From Halobacteriovorax sp. GB3 (GTDB taxonomy: Bacteria > Bdellovibrionota > Bacteriovoracia > Bacteriovoracales > Bacteriovoracaceae), in the NCBI RefSeq assembly GCF_028649655.1, contig NZ_JAQSLN010000001.1, forward strand, positions 496,001-560,000: a stretch of DNA of 64,000 nucleotides, in the 5' to 3' direction. This document shows positions 44,778-53,224 of this stretch, one piece after another. Under the pieces are notes generated by a model that worked only from the letters and a program-made list of their open reading frames with translations, searched no databases and was not told where the DNA came from. The position numbers and the translations under genes are program-made. Positions within the stretch are counted from its first letter, which is position 1; every line of letters begins with the position of its first letter.

Positions 44778-46118
44778 ATGAAGAAACTTCTTCTTATCAG
44801 TCATAATGATATTATTTGTTCGTTGTATAAAACGAATCTAAAAGTTTACGTAAACTGTGAACTGGATGTTTCAAAGGGCTACCAAGAAGCTCTGGATAAA
44901 CTTGAAGATGGTGAGAGCTATGATCTTATTCTCTGTGAAAGTTCTCATGGCGAACATGCGGCCGGTGCGCTCATCTACCAATATCTGGTAGAGCATGATG
45001 TTAAAAGTGAACTGATCTTACTTGGAAGAAATGATGATGTTCCTGAAGATGTTGATGCCATTGGGGATGTTACAAATATTCCCGATCTTATTAAGATGAT
45101 TGCTAAGAAAGTGAATATCACAGCTAAGGACATGATTGCCCTTGATGTTCCGGATATGTTTCCACTCTCAATACGCCTATTTTATAGCCTGAAAACTTCT
45201 CCTTGTAATGTTTATTGCAAGACAGAAGATAATTATCAACTGATCTTTTCTAAGGACGGACCAGTCTGGCCAGAAATTAAGCAATACCTCGATCAAGGTG
45301 TTGGCGAGTTGTACGTTCATGCCATGGACCGTTTAAAACTTGTCAATGAATCAACGTCAGTGCTTCTTAAGATTGTGAAGAATAAACGAGATGGTGCAAG
45401 TGCCGATGAAAAAATCGATGTCACTGAGCAGGGCTTTGAAGCTGTTGCTCAAGCTTTCTTTGGTGGAGATGAGTTTAATGAAGAGCTTCTTCAGCTTTCA
45501 AATGAATGTATGTCGATGATGCAAGATGTGGTGAAAGAGATCCCAGATCTTAAAAACTTGATTCTCCTTTTAGCTAAGAATAAATCGAGCTTTCTTTTTA
45601 GTCACTCTGTGATTGCAACTTTTGTTGCTGAACATATTGTTACTGAAATCTCTTGGGGCTCTGATGCTCATAGAGAAAAGCTTAAATTTGTCTTCTTCTT
45701 TCACGACATTTTCTTAGCTCCAATCTATGCCAAGTATCCTGATCTCACTTATGAAGATTCTCTCGTTCTAGATAAGAGACTTTCAGAAAAAGAAAAAGAA
45801 CAAGTCCTCTCGCACGCTAAAGATGCAGCAGAAGCGCTATCGCGTTATCCTAAAATTCCTATGGGTGCCGATACAATTATTCGTCAACATCATGGAACGA
45901 CAAATGGACTTGGATTTGCGATTCAATACAAAGACGATATCTCGCCACTTTCAAAAGTGATGATTATCTCAGAGGCCTTCACTGAATCAATTCTTCGTGC
46001 TCTCAAAGAAGAGGGGGTGAAACTTGATAAGAAAAAGGCAATTGAAGATCTCAAATTGCGTTTTAGAAAACATACATATATCAAGATCATTGAAACACTT
46101 GAGAACATTCCTGTTTAA
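44778..46118 (+). CDS. Degenerate receiver plus novel module plus degenerate HD-GYP protein
   Basis: 446 residues from ATG 44778 (AAAGGA upstream); a TTG at 44736 in frame is less likely. Residues 1-110 look like a receiver (KKLLLISHNDIICSLY, YDLILCESSHG) but lack a clear phospho-acceptor Asp. Residues 127-197 (PLSIRLFYSLKTSPCNVY ... GVGELYVHAMDRLKL) are the shared module. The HD-GYP part keeps an HD pair in FFHDIFLAPIY but loses the GK, and the GYP loop reads QHHGTTNGLGF. Probably a non-catalytic regulator. It is tail to tail with its paralogue at 46115, sharing 4 bp. Confidence 0.75.
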   Translation: MKKLLLISHNDIICSLYKTNLKVYVNCELDVSKGYQEALDKLEDGESYDLILCESSHGEHAAGALIYQYLVEHDVKSELILLGRNDDVPEDVDAIGDVTNIPDLIKMIAKKVNITAKDMIALDVPDMFPLSIRLFYSLKTSPCNVYCKTEDNYQLIFSKDGPVWPEIKQYLDQGVGELYVHAMDRLKLVNESTSVLLKIVKNKRDGASADEKIDVTEQGFEAVAQAFFGGDEFNEELLQLSNECMSMMQDVVKEIPDLKNLILLLAKNKSSFLFSHSVIATFVAEHIVTEISWGSDAHREKLKFVFFFHDIFLAPIYAKYPDLTYEDSLVLDKRLSEKEKEQVLSHAKDAAEALSRYPKIPMGADTIIRQHHGTTNGLGFAIQYKDDISPLSKVMIISEAFTESILRALKEEGVKLDKKKAIEDLKLRFRKHTYIKIIETLENIPV

Positions 46119-47521
46119 AAAAGTGTTCTTTGAAGTGAATTGAGAGGCTCTTTAAAATTTCCAACATTATAAAGAGTCTTGATCTCACGAAAGATCTTAA
46201 TGAGGTTCCCTTGCTCTCCATTACTCATCGCAAGCCGAGTGGTAAAGGCGGTCGCTAAAATAAAGGCACAGCTGTGAGCAGTGAGCTTGTTGGAAGTGAG
46301 TTTTGCCGGGAATCCATCTCCTCTTGGACGTTCGTGGTGTTGAGCAATGATAAAGTCAACTTCAGAGTAGCCTTGGAAATGTCTGGCCATTTGCGCAGCT
46401 TTTGCTGGATGAAGTCTAAACTCTTCCTGCTCCTGTTCAGTAAACATCGCAAGATTTCTATCGTCGAGAGATCGAATTTTTGAGAGGTCTTCATTTGTTA
46501 ACATGGAATCATAGAGAATACTTGCAAGCCCAAGTTTTTTTCTCGAAGTATCACTGGCCCAACCAAGGCCAACAAGCATGGCCTCACAGAGATAGGCGGT
46601 GAAAACGGCTTGTTCTGAAGTATCGAAATTATTAAAAGGAAAATCTACTAGTAGAGTTTTCATCTTTCCATATTGTCTAAAGACGATATTGGTCGTCTCG
46701 ATCAGTTCTTTGCAAAGAAGGTTCAGCTCCTTTGTAACACCAACTTTTTGAATGTATTGGTGGGCGAGAAGAACGCCCTTAATCTGTGTTGCGATTAATA
46801 TCTTTGGTGTTTGCTTATTTTTTTGTTTTAAAATAAAGAGAATTCTCTTCATTCCCTCTTCGAGTAATTTTAGAAAATCGTCTTTAAATAAGTAGAGGTG
46901 CTTAACTCCGCGCTTAGAGAAATTACTAATTTCTGCCTGAACGTATTTCTTATCTTTTGTTAGTACTTTAGCAAACTTTGTTTGAGTCAGTTCCAAGTAG
47001 GCATCGTAGGGGATTGTATTGTAGAGATAGAAATTTCTAATTCTCATAGGAAGAAGCTCTTCCTTATCGATTTCAATAATACTTTGTTCAAACTCTTCTT
47101 TTCTAACCCAATCGAGACCGGCCTTAACTATTTTTTTAAAGGAGTGAATATCAAAAGGCTTAATAAGGATCTCGTTGACTTCACTTTCTTCAATGAGCTG
47201 CTCATCGATTCTAGAAGAAATGTGAACTTTCTCGCCAACAAAGATGATAGGTCTTTCTCCGGCGAGATCGATAATATTTTGAGCAATCTGACTAGGTTCT
47301 TCATTTTTTAGACCGGCTTCAATTAAAAAGAGAGAAAAGCTCTCTTCAGAACCAATCTTTTCTATGGCCTCATCTCCATGTATGCAAAAGACAACTTCAA
47401 GCTTCGTGAAGTGGCTTGCAAAGAGATTTCTATAATAAGTCCATAAATCTTTTTCATCGCAGACAAATAGGGCCTTCAAATACTTTCCTTTATTAGGGAG
47501 TTTCTCTATGTATCTTATCAC
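46115..47521 (-). CDS. Receiver plus novel module plus degenerate HD-GYP protein
   Basis: 468 residues. The N-terminus (KALFVCDEKDLWTYYRN, SLFLIEAGLKNE, LIKPFDIHSFKK) is receiver-like, with Glu in place of the acceptor Asp, which can mimic the phosphorylated state. The shared module spans about 153-225 (PMRIRNFYLYNTIPYDAYL ... GVKHLYLFKDDFLKL). The HD-GYP domain has the HD pair changed to YD (ASILYDSML) but keeps RLHPAKAAQMA and AQHHERPRGDGFP. It probably binds partners or nucleotide without hydrolysis. Convergent paralogue of the gene at 44778. Confidence 0.75.
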   Translation of the reverse strand: MIRYIEKLPNKGKYLKALFVCDEKDLWTYYRNLFASHFTKLEVVFCIHGDEAIEKIGSEESFSLFLIEAGLKNEEPSQIAQNIIDLAGERPIIFVGEKVHISSRIDEQLIEESEVNEILIKPFDIHSFKKIVKAGLDWVRKEEFEQSIIEIDKEELLPMRIRNFYLYNTIPYDAYLELTQTKFAKVLTKDKKYVQAEISNFSKRGVKHLYLFKDDFLKLLEEGMKRILFILKQKNKQTPKILIATQIKGVLLAHQYIQKVGVTKELNLLCKELIETTNIVFRQYGKMKTLLVDFPFNNFDTSEQAVFTAYLCEAMLVGLGWASDTSRKKLGLASILYDSMLTNEDLSKIRSLDDRNLAMFTEQEQEEFRLHPAKAAQMARHFQGYSEVDFIIAQHHERPRGDGFPAKLTSNKLTAHSCAFILATAFTTRLAMSNGEQGNLIKIFREIKTLYNVGNFKEPLNSLQRTLF

Positions 47522-47617
47522 TATTCGAGTTATTAAATTGATAACTTAAGGATTACGGAGTAAAGATTTATTAACTCGTAAAAATTCAGTAGTAATTCGC
47601 TTTCTAGGAAAAAGAAT

Positions 47618-48526
47618 GTGGCAAAATTAGATCTATTTACAACGCTCATACAAAAGATCAGCGAGACTCAATCACAGGCTCCTCACTCTTACAGGCTTTT
47701 TCATGGAAGAGGTGGACGCTATGAGGGGCTAGAGCATATTTGTGTCGACCAATTTGGCGAGATTCTTCTGGTAACACTCTTTAAAGAAGAAGAGTGTTTT
47801 AATCTACTGCTTGAGATGCTGAGCAAAACCGATCACAAAAAAGCCTATATTCAAAAGAGATATCTTCAAAGGGCCGAAATAGAATGTTTTAAAGGGCAAG
47901 AAGTTGAAGTTGAAACTTTTGCTAAATGGAATGATTTAAAATTTCATTTAAACTTCCACGGTATTCAAAACCTTGGCTACTTCCTCGATATGGAAAAGGG
48001 CCGTCAATACGTTCATGATCACAGTAAAGGTCGGAAGATTCTCAATCTCTTTAGCTTTACTTGCGCCCTTTCTGTTATTGCAAAAGATGCTGGGGCTGAG
48101 TCAGTTCTCAATGTTGATATGAGTAAAGGGGTTTTAAAAAGAGGAAGAGAAAACCATCAACTCAATGGTCACGATCTTCGAAGCGTTAGCTTTCTCTCGC
48201 ACGATATTATGAAGTCGATGGGAAAGCTTACTAAGCTTGGTCCCTTTGATGGCATTATCCTCGATCCACCAACCAGTCAGGGAAAGAGCTTTCAAATCGA
48301 GAAGGACTATCCAAAAATTCTTAGACGAGTTTCATCAATGCTTTCTCCTGGCGCTTGGCTGATGGCCTGTGTGAACTCCCCATTTCTTGAGGTTTCCACG
48401 ATAAAAGACTGGTTTGAAAGTAATTGTGAAGATTTAGAATTTCAGGAGGTTTTTTATTCCTGTGAGTCCTTTGAAGAGCTTCGTGATTCAAGTGGCTTAA
48501 AGGTTCTGATCTATAAAAAGACATAA
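47618..48526 (+). CDS. RlmI/RlmK-like SAM-dependent methyltransferase
   Basis: 302 residues from GTG 47618 with AGGAA upstream. The early part (ICVDQFGEILLVTLF) matches the PUA-like/RlmI region. The class I methyltransferase domain has NLGYFLDMEKGRQYV, ILNLFSFTCALSVIAKDAGA and the DPPTS active-site motif (IILDPPTSQGKSFQ). The family methylates bases of 23S rRNA at carbon or nitrogen. It is shorter than E. coli RlmI (396) and resembles the C-terminal domain of RlmL/K. Exact target unknown. Confidence 0.82.
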   Translation: MAKLDLFTTLIQKISETQSQAPHSYRLFHGRGGRYEGLEHICVDQFGEILLVTLFKEEECFNLLLEMLSKTDHKKAYIQKRYLQRAEIECFKGQEVEVETFAKWNDLKFHLNFHGIQNLGYFLDMEKGRQYVHDHSKGRKILNLFSFTCALSVIAKDAGAESVLNVDMSKGVLKRGRENHQLNGHDLRSVSFLSHDIMKSMGKLTKLGPFDGIILDPPTSQGKSFQIEKDYPKILRRVSSMLSPGAWLMACVNSPFLEVSTIKDWFESNCEDLEFQEVFYSCESFEELRDSSGLKVLIYKKT

Positions 48527-48630
48527 TTTAGAGGCAAAATTGAATATTAACATTAACCTAATTTTAATTAGTTAATCCTCAATTAATTGATTCTTAAGAC
48601 TAAGCCTATAATAAATTTCAGGATTGGTCG

Positions 48631-49887
48631 TTGCTTATGAAAAAAATTGAAATTAATGATTTGGACGAGATTTCTCGCTCCTTTAGAGAAGAATCAAATC
48701 TGGCCTTGTGTCTGGATCGAGTGGCTCCCATTTTATGTGAGTACCTCAAGGTTCATCGCTTATTTTTGATTGAAATCGCCGGCGATAGTGGTGGTGTCTT
48801 GATTTTAAAAGATCAATTCGAACACGCCGTTGATGGAGTTGAAAAAGTTCACAACAACATTAACCTTCAAAAGTCGGATTCCCCATTAGTCTCTAATATT
48901 TACTTCGACTACTTTTGCGCAGGAAAGTCTTATATCGCTAGAGGTGAACAAGTTCGTCAATTTGGAGAGGGAATCATTGAATCTTATCAGCAGTACAAAA
49001 ATAAGATGACAGCTCTTTGTCCTGTTCTCGTTCAGGGGGAACTTGTCGCTCTTTTAGGTGTCAATGACCTCGATGATGAAAGGCATGAATTTGAAGAGGA
49101 GCAAAAATTCTTAGAGTTTATTGCAAGAAATGTAGAGTCAAAATTAGAGGGGATGAATTATCAATCAAATCTTGGATCAATTGATGAAAATACAGAAAGA
49201 CTTGCTACGCTTGGTAAAATGACCGCTGGAATTGTCCATGAAATCAATAATCCCATGTTTGTCATCTATGGCTACTCAAGTAAGATTCAACAAATGCTCG
49301 AGCGCAATGATCTTAATGAAGAGAAGCTCGATGGTTACGCCTCTATGATTCAAAAAAACTGTAAGCGGATCAATGGAATTATATCTGGACTTCAAACTCT
49401 ATCGCGTAATTCAAGTCGTGATGACTTTGAAGTGACGAGTTTAAATAATATTGTGGAATCGACCTTAGATTTTTCTAAGGAGAGGATTAGACTTGGTGAA
49501 ATCAAGCTAGATGTAGAGCTAAGTGAGGATGATCTTCCAATTGAGTGTAAATCGGGACAGATCGTTCAAGTTCTAACAAATCTTTTAAATAATGCCTATG
49601 ATTCACTTGAAGGACAAAGTGGCCAGAGATGGATAAAGATTGAGAGTGAATCAAAAGATGATCGTGCGCTCGTTCGCGTAACGGACTCTGGAGAGCCTTT
49701 ATCAGAAGATCTTCGAGAGAAGTTGATGGCCCCATTCTTTACGACAAAAGGTCAGGGAAAAGGCACAGGATTAGGACTTCATATATCGAGAGAAATTTTA
49801 AAGCGCCACGATGGTAGGCTTTTTATTGATGAAGATTCAAATCATGTTAGCTTTGTGGTTGAACTTCCCATGCTGCAATATGAGTGA
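48631..49887 (+). CDS. GAF-domain sensor histidine kinase
   Basis: 418 residues, cytoplasmic. A GAF domain (about 25-175) precedes HisKA with the phospho-His in TAGIVHEINNPMFVIYGY, the NtrB/ZraS-like H-box. The HATPase has QVLTNLLNNAYDSL and GKGTGLGLHISREILKR. TTG 48631 sits 7 bp from AGGA and is the likelier start by spacing; ATG 48637 is an alternative. No response regulator is next to it, so it is an orphan kinase here. Confidence 0.85.
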   Translation: MLMKKIEINDLDEISRSFREESNLALCLDRVAPILCEYLKVHRLFLIEIAGDSGGVLILKDQFEHAVDGVEKVHNNINLQKSDSPLVSNIYFDYFCAGKSYIARGEQVRQFGEGIIESYQQYKNKMTALCPVLVQGELVALLGVNDLDDERHEFEEEQKFLEFIARNVESKLEGMNYQSNLGSIDENTERLATLGKMTAGIVHEINNPMFVIYGYSSKIQQMLERNDLNEEKLDGYASMIQKNCKRINGIISGLQTLSRNSSRDDFEVTSLNNIVESTLDFSKERIRLGEIKLDVELSEDDLPIECKSGQIVQVLTNLLNNAYDSLEGQSGQRWIKIESESKDDRALVRVTDSGEPLSEDLREKLMAPFFTTKGQGKGTGLGLHISREILKRHDGRLFIDEDSNHVSFVVELPMLQYE

Positions 49888-49918
49888 TAAATTAGATTAA
49901 AAACTTCTCGAGGTTTTC

Positions 49919-50557
49919 ATGTCTGATTCTTCAAATCTTGTTGCTAAAACTCTTCTTGAACTTAAGTGTGTCCAATTTTCTCCCAATGAACCTTTTACCT
50001 ATGCTTCTGGTTTAAAAGGTCCCATGTATTGTGACAATCGATTATTACTCTCACATCCAAAAGAGCGCTCACTAGTGATTGATCTCTTTATCAAAGTGAT
50101 TGAAGAAAATAATCTTTCTTATGATCAACTTGCAGGTCTTGCAACAGCGGGAATCCCACATGCTGCCTTTATTGCTGATCGCTTAAAAAAGCCCATGCTC
50201 TACATTAGAAGTAAGGCCAAGGGACATGGAAAGGGCAACCAGATTGAGGGAAGATATAAAGAAGGGGAGAGATTGCTTCTAGTCGAAGACTTGGTTAATC
50301 AGGGCTCAAGTCTTGAGAAGGCGGTTTTGGCCGCCAAGGAAAGTGCTCTGGAATTGAGCGGGTGTCTCTCTATTGTCGACTATCAAATGGAGCAGGCCCA
50401 TGCTCGTCTTAAGAAGTTCGATCTTACTCTCTTTTCGCTAACAGATTTCACCTCACTTGCCGATACGGCACTAGAAATGAAGCTCATTGATAGGACGGGA
50501 CGTGAAATTTTAGAAAAGTGGCATGCTGCGCCGGCAGACTGGCAAGCTCCTCTATAA
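49919..50557 (+). CDS. pyrE: Orotate phosphoribosyltransferase
   Basis: 212 residues. FTYASGLKGPMYCDNRLLLS is the PyrE opening, with the PRPP-binding loop in RLLLVEDLVNQGSSLEKAV and the Lys-rich flexible loop (YIRSKAKGHGKGNQIEGRY). It makes OMP from orotate and PRPP in pyrimidine synthesis. No other pyr gene is adjacent. It lies 31 bp after the histidine kinase gene, possibly in the same transcript. Confidence 0.93.
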   Translation: MSDSSNLVAKTLLELKCVQFSPNEPFTYASGLKGPMYCDNRLLLSHPKERSLVIDLFIKVIEENNLSYDQLAGLATAGIPHAAFIADRLKKPMLYIRSKAKGHGKGNQIEGRYKEGERLLLVEDLVNQGSSLEKAVLAAKESALELSGCLSIVDYQMEQAHARLKKFDLTLFSLTDFTSLADTALEMKLIDRTGREILEKWHAAPADWQAPL

Positions 50558-50761
50558 ATTTCAGTTAATTAGACGCACCTAATAACGACAAATCGTATAT
50601 TTGTTAGTAGGTTAGCGATAATGACTCCTTTAGGCTTGGCCCTGTGCTAAAATTTGAGCCTCATGTAAGACCAAAAACCTTTGGAACATTGAACGATAGA
50701 TTAAGATTACAACGACTTGTCGTAATATATTTCTCAGAAACCTATATTTGGAGGATTTTTT

Positions 50762-52036
50762 ATGTCCAATGTAAAATTAGAACTCGATGGTAAAACGATT
50801 GAACTTCCTGTGATCGAAGGATCGGAAGGGGAGAAGGCCATCGATATCACGAAGCTTCGTGCTGAAACTGGTTATGTCACTATTGATAGTGGTTATGGAA
50901 ATACTGGATCTTGTACTTCGGAAATTACTTTCCTAGACGGTGAGAAGGGAATTCTTCGCTACCGTGGATACCCTATTGAACAACTTGCAGATAAGTCGAA
51001 CTTTGTTGAAGTTGCTTACCTTTTAGTTTTTGGAAAACTTCCATCTGCTAGTGAACTTGCTGAGTTTAACAAGCTTATCGCTGATAACTCTGAACTACCG
51101 GAAGGTGTTAAGAAGATTATCGATTCATTCCCATCAGATGCTCACCCAATGGGTGTTCTTTCATCTGTAACTGCTGGTCTTTCAGCTTTCTATCCTGAGC
51201 TTCTTGGTGCAGAACTGAGCGCTTCAGAGCAAACGAAGGCCATTGCTCAACTTATGGGGCAAACGAAAACAGCGATGGGTTACTTCTTTAATAAGACTCA
51301 AGGAAAAACTCCAAAGTCGACAGATGCTAACCTTGATTACTCAACAGATTTCCTAAGCATGATGTTTAATAAAGACGGTGAAGTGGATGCAGACGTTGCA
51401 AAAGCTCTAGACGTTCTTCTTATTCTTCACGCTGATCACGAGCAAAACTGTTCAACTTCAACAGTTAGAAATGTTGGTTCATCACACGCTAACGTTTTTG
51501 CAACAATCTCTGCTGGGATTGATGCTCTTTGGGGACCACTACACGGTGGAGCAAACCAAGCTGTTCTTGAAATGCTTGAAGAAATTCAAAATGACGGTGG
51601 AGATTACAAGAAATTTATCGGTAAAGCGAAAGACAAAAATGATTCATTCCGTCTTATGGGATTTGGTCACAGAGTTTATAAGAACTTTGATCCAAGAGCT
51701 AAGATCATCAAGAAAGCATGTGATGTTGTTCTTGAGAAGCTTGATGTTAAAGACCCACTTCTTAACATCGCTAAAGGTCTAGAAGAGGAAGCTCTTAAAG
51801 ATCCATACTTTGTTGAAAGAAAGCTTTATCCTAACGTTGATTTCTATTCTGGGATCATCTATAAGGCCTTAGGAATTCCAACAAACATGTTTACAGGTAT
51901 GTTTGTTCTTGGTCGTCTTCCTGGTTGGCTAGCTCAGTGGAAAGAACTTCGTGAGTCGGGAGCTAGAATTGCTCGCCCACGTCAGATCTACACTGGGGCG
52001 ACAGAGAGAAACTACGTTGATCAAAACGAAAGATAA
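50762..52036 (+). CDS. gltA: Citrate synthase (type II)
   Basis: 424 residues, hexameric E. coli-like form. Catalytic residues appear in ALWGPLHGGANQAVL (His264 type), GFGHRVYKNFDPR (His305 type) and YPNVDFYSGI (Asp362 type). The N-terminus carries the small beta-domain of the NADH-sensitive class (LDGKTIELPVIEG). It condenses oxaloacetate with acetyl-CoA to enter the TCA cycle. GGAGG is 7 bp before ATG. A terminator follows. An extended -10-like TGCTAAAAT lies at 50645-50653. Confidence 0.96.
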   Translation: MSNVKLELDGKTIELPVIEGSEGEKAIDITKLRAETGYVTIDSGYGNTGSCTSEITFLDGEKGILRYRGYPIEQLADKSNFVEVAYLLVFGKLPSASELAEFNKLIADNSELPEGVKKIIDSFPSDAHPMGVLSSVTAGLSAFYPELLGAELSASEQTKAIAQLMGQTKTAMGYFFNKTQGKTPKSTDANLDYSTDFLSMMFNKDGEVDADVAKALDVLLILHADHEQNCSTSTVRNVGSSHANVFATISAGIDALWGPLHGGANQAVLEMLEEIQNDGGDYKKFIGKAKDKNDSFRLMGFGHRVYKNFDPRAKIIKKACDVVLEKLDVKDPLLNIAKGLEEEALKDPYFVERKLYPNVDFYSGIIYKALGIPTNMFTGMFVLGRLPGWLAQWKELRESGARIARPRQIYTGATERNYVDQNER

Positions 52037-52046
52037 TCGCTAAATT

Positions 52047-52077
52047 GGCCCTCTTCTAAAGTGGGCCTTTTTTTTTT
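52047..52077 (+). terminator. Terminator after gltA
   Basis: GGCCC (52047-52051) pairs with GGGCC (52063-52067) with a further CTCTT/AAG inner pairing, followed by ten T residues. Confidence 0.85.
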
Positions 52078-52086
52078 GGAAAAGAA

Positions 52087-53145
52087 ATGAACGGAAACAC
52101 TTTAAGGCCTTTGCTATTAAATCCCAATCTTCCAGAGACTAAACTCGTCGATAAACTCAAAGAGGTGAGTGCTAATTTTACTTCTTCGCGTGATCAGATT
52201 GGAAAGTACGTTTTAGATGAGGACATGGTTAGTGCCTATGCCGCATTTTTTCTTCCTACAAATATTCCGAAATTTCACTTCTTAATGAATCAATTGAGTG
52301 AAGAGGTTAAGAGTTACCTAAAAGATGCAACCTTCATTGATATTGGTTGTGGCCCTGGAACTTATTCTGTGGCCTTTTTAGAGGCCTTAAATGCCAAGGG
52401 ACGAGTTCACCTTGTCGACTCTAGCCCTTTAATGCTTAAACAAGCTCAAAAGATCATTAGTGCTCTCTATCCAGAGGCTAATGCCACGTACAGCTCAGAA
52501 GTTCAAGTGGAAGATTCTAAGCGCGTTCTTTTTTGGGGTAATAGTCTCAATGAGATGGGGGTTAAGGCCGCTAAAAAGATCTTAGAAAAAGTTCAAGCAG
52601 ATATGATTCTCTTTATTGAGCCTGGAACAAAAGAAGTCTTTGATCAGGTACATCTTTTAAGAGAGAGTTTAATTGAAAAGGAATTTGATATTCTCTATCC
52701 TTGCCAAGATTCTAAAAAATGCCCTGCTGCTAAAAATGATAAGGAGTGGTGTCACCAAGTTCTTCGCATGACCCATGAATTATCTATTGAGCGATTGGGA
52801 CAAATGGCAAAAATTGATCGAAAGATCATGCCTTTTATTGGCCACGTCTACTCCAAAAAAACACTCTTTGAACATGGAAATACATCGGCCCTCCTTTTTC
52901 GCTTTCTACAGGAGACTAAATTTTCTTTCAATTGGCAATTGTGTGCAAATGTTGAAGGAGAGTTAAAGCTTATTCATGTTGAAGTTATGAAGAAGGATCT
53001 CGGCAAAAAAGTAGCAAAAGAATTCAAGAAATTAAGTGTCGGGTGTCGAGTTGAATATGAGGTTTTGAAGGTATTAAAGGACAATCATTTAAGAATTCGT
53101 GTGCAAAATTTAGACGATCTCTTGAGTTTTTCTTTGAATACTTAG
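52087..53145 (+). CDS. Rsm22-like methyltransferase-family protein
   Basis: 352 residues. A class I SAM fold is read from DIGCGPGTYSVAFLEAL (about 85-102). It then has the Rsm22 cysteine cluster: Cys206, Cys212 and Cys222 in CQDSKKCPA and EWCHQV, followed by ERLGQMAKIDRK. Rsm22/METTL17 proteins assist small-subunit ribosome assembly in mitochondria and bind an iron-sulfur cluster through these cysteines. The bacterial role is less known. The start follows the gltA terminator with GGAAAAGAA; it may need its own promoter. Confidence 0.8.
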   Translation: MNGNTLRPLLLNPNLPETKLVDKLKEVSANFTSSRDQIGKYVLDEDMVSAYAAFFLPTNIPKFHFLMNQLSEEVKSYLKDATFIDIGCGPGTYSVAFLEALNAKGRVHLVDSSPLMLKQAQKIISALYPEANATYSSEVQVEDSKRVLFWGNSLNEMGVKAAKKILEKVQADMILFIEPGTKEVFDQVHLLRESLIEKEFDILYPCQDSKKCPAAKNDKEWCHQVLRMTHELSIERLGQMAKIDRKIMPFIGHVYSKKTLFEHGNTSALLFRFLQETKFSFNWQLCANVEGELKLIHVEVMKKDLGKKVAKEFKKLSVGCRVEYEVLKVLKDNHLRIRVQNLDDLLSFSLNT

Positions 53146-53224
53146 GGTTCCCAAAGCTTCTGTCATTTTCTTTGTTATTTGCCAAAATAATCTTTTGAAT
53201 AAACCGATAGTGTCTCCATAATCA

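Noticed and set aside
46982-47311. A 109-codon plus-strand frame inside the receiver/HD-GYP gene.
   Set aside because: Antisense to a well-supported coding gene; no ribosome site.
51471-51782. A 103-codon same-strand frame inside citrate synthase.
   Set aside because: Lies over the catalytic region of gltA and shows no protein-like pattern.
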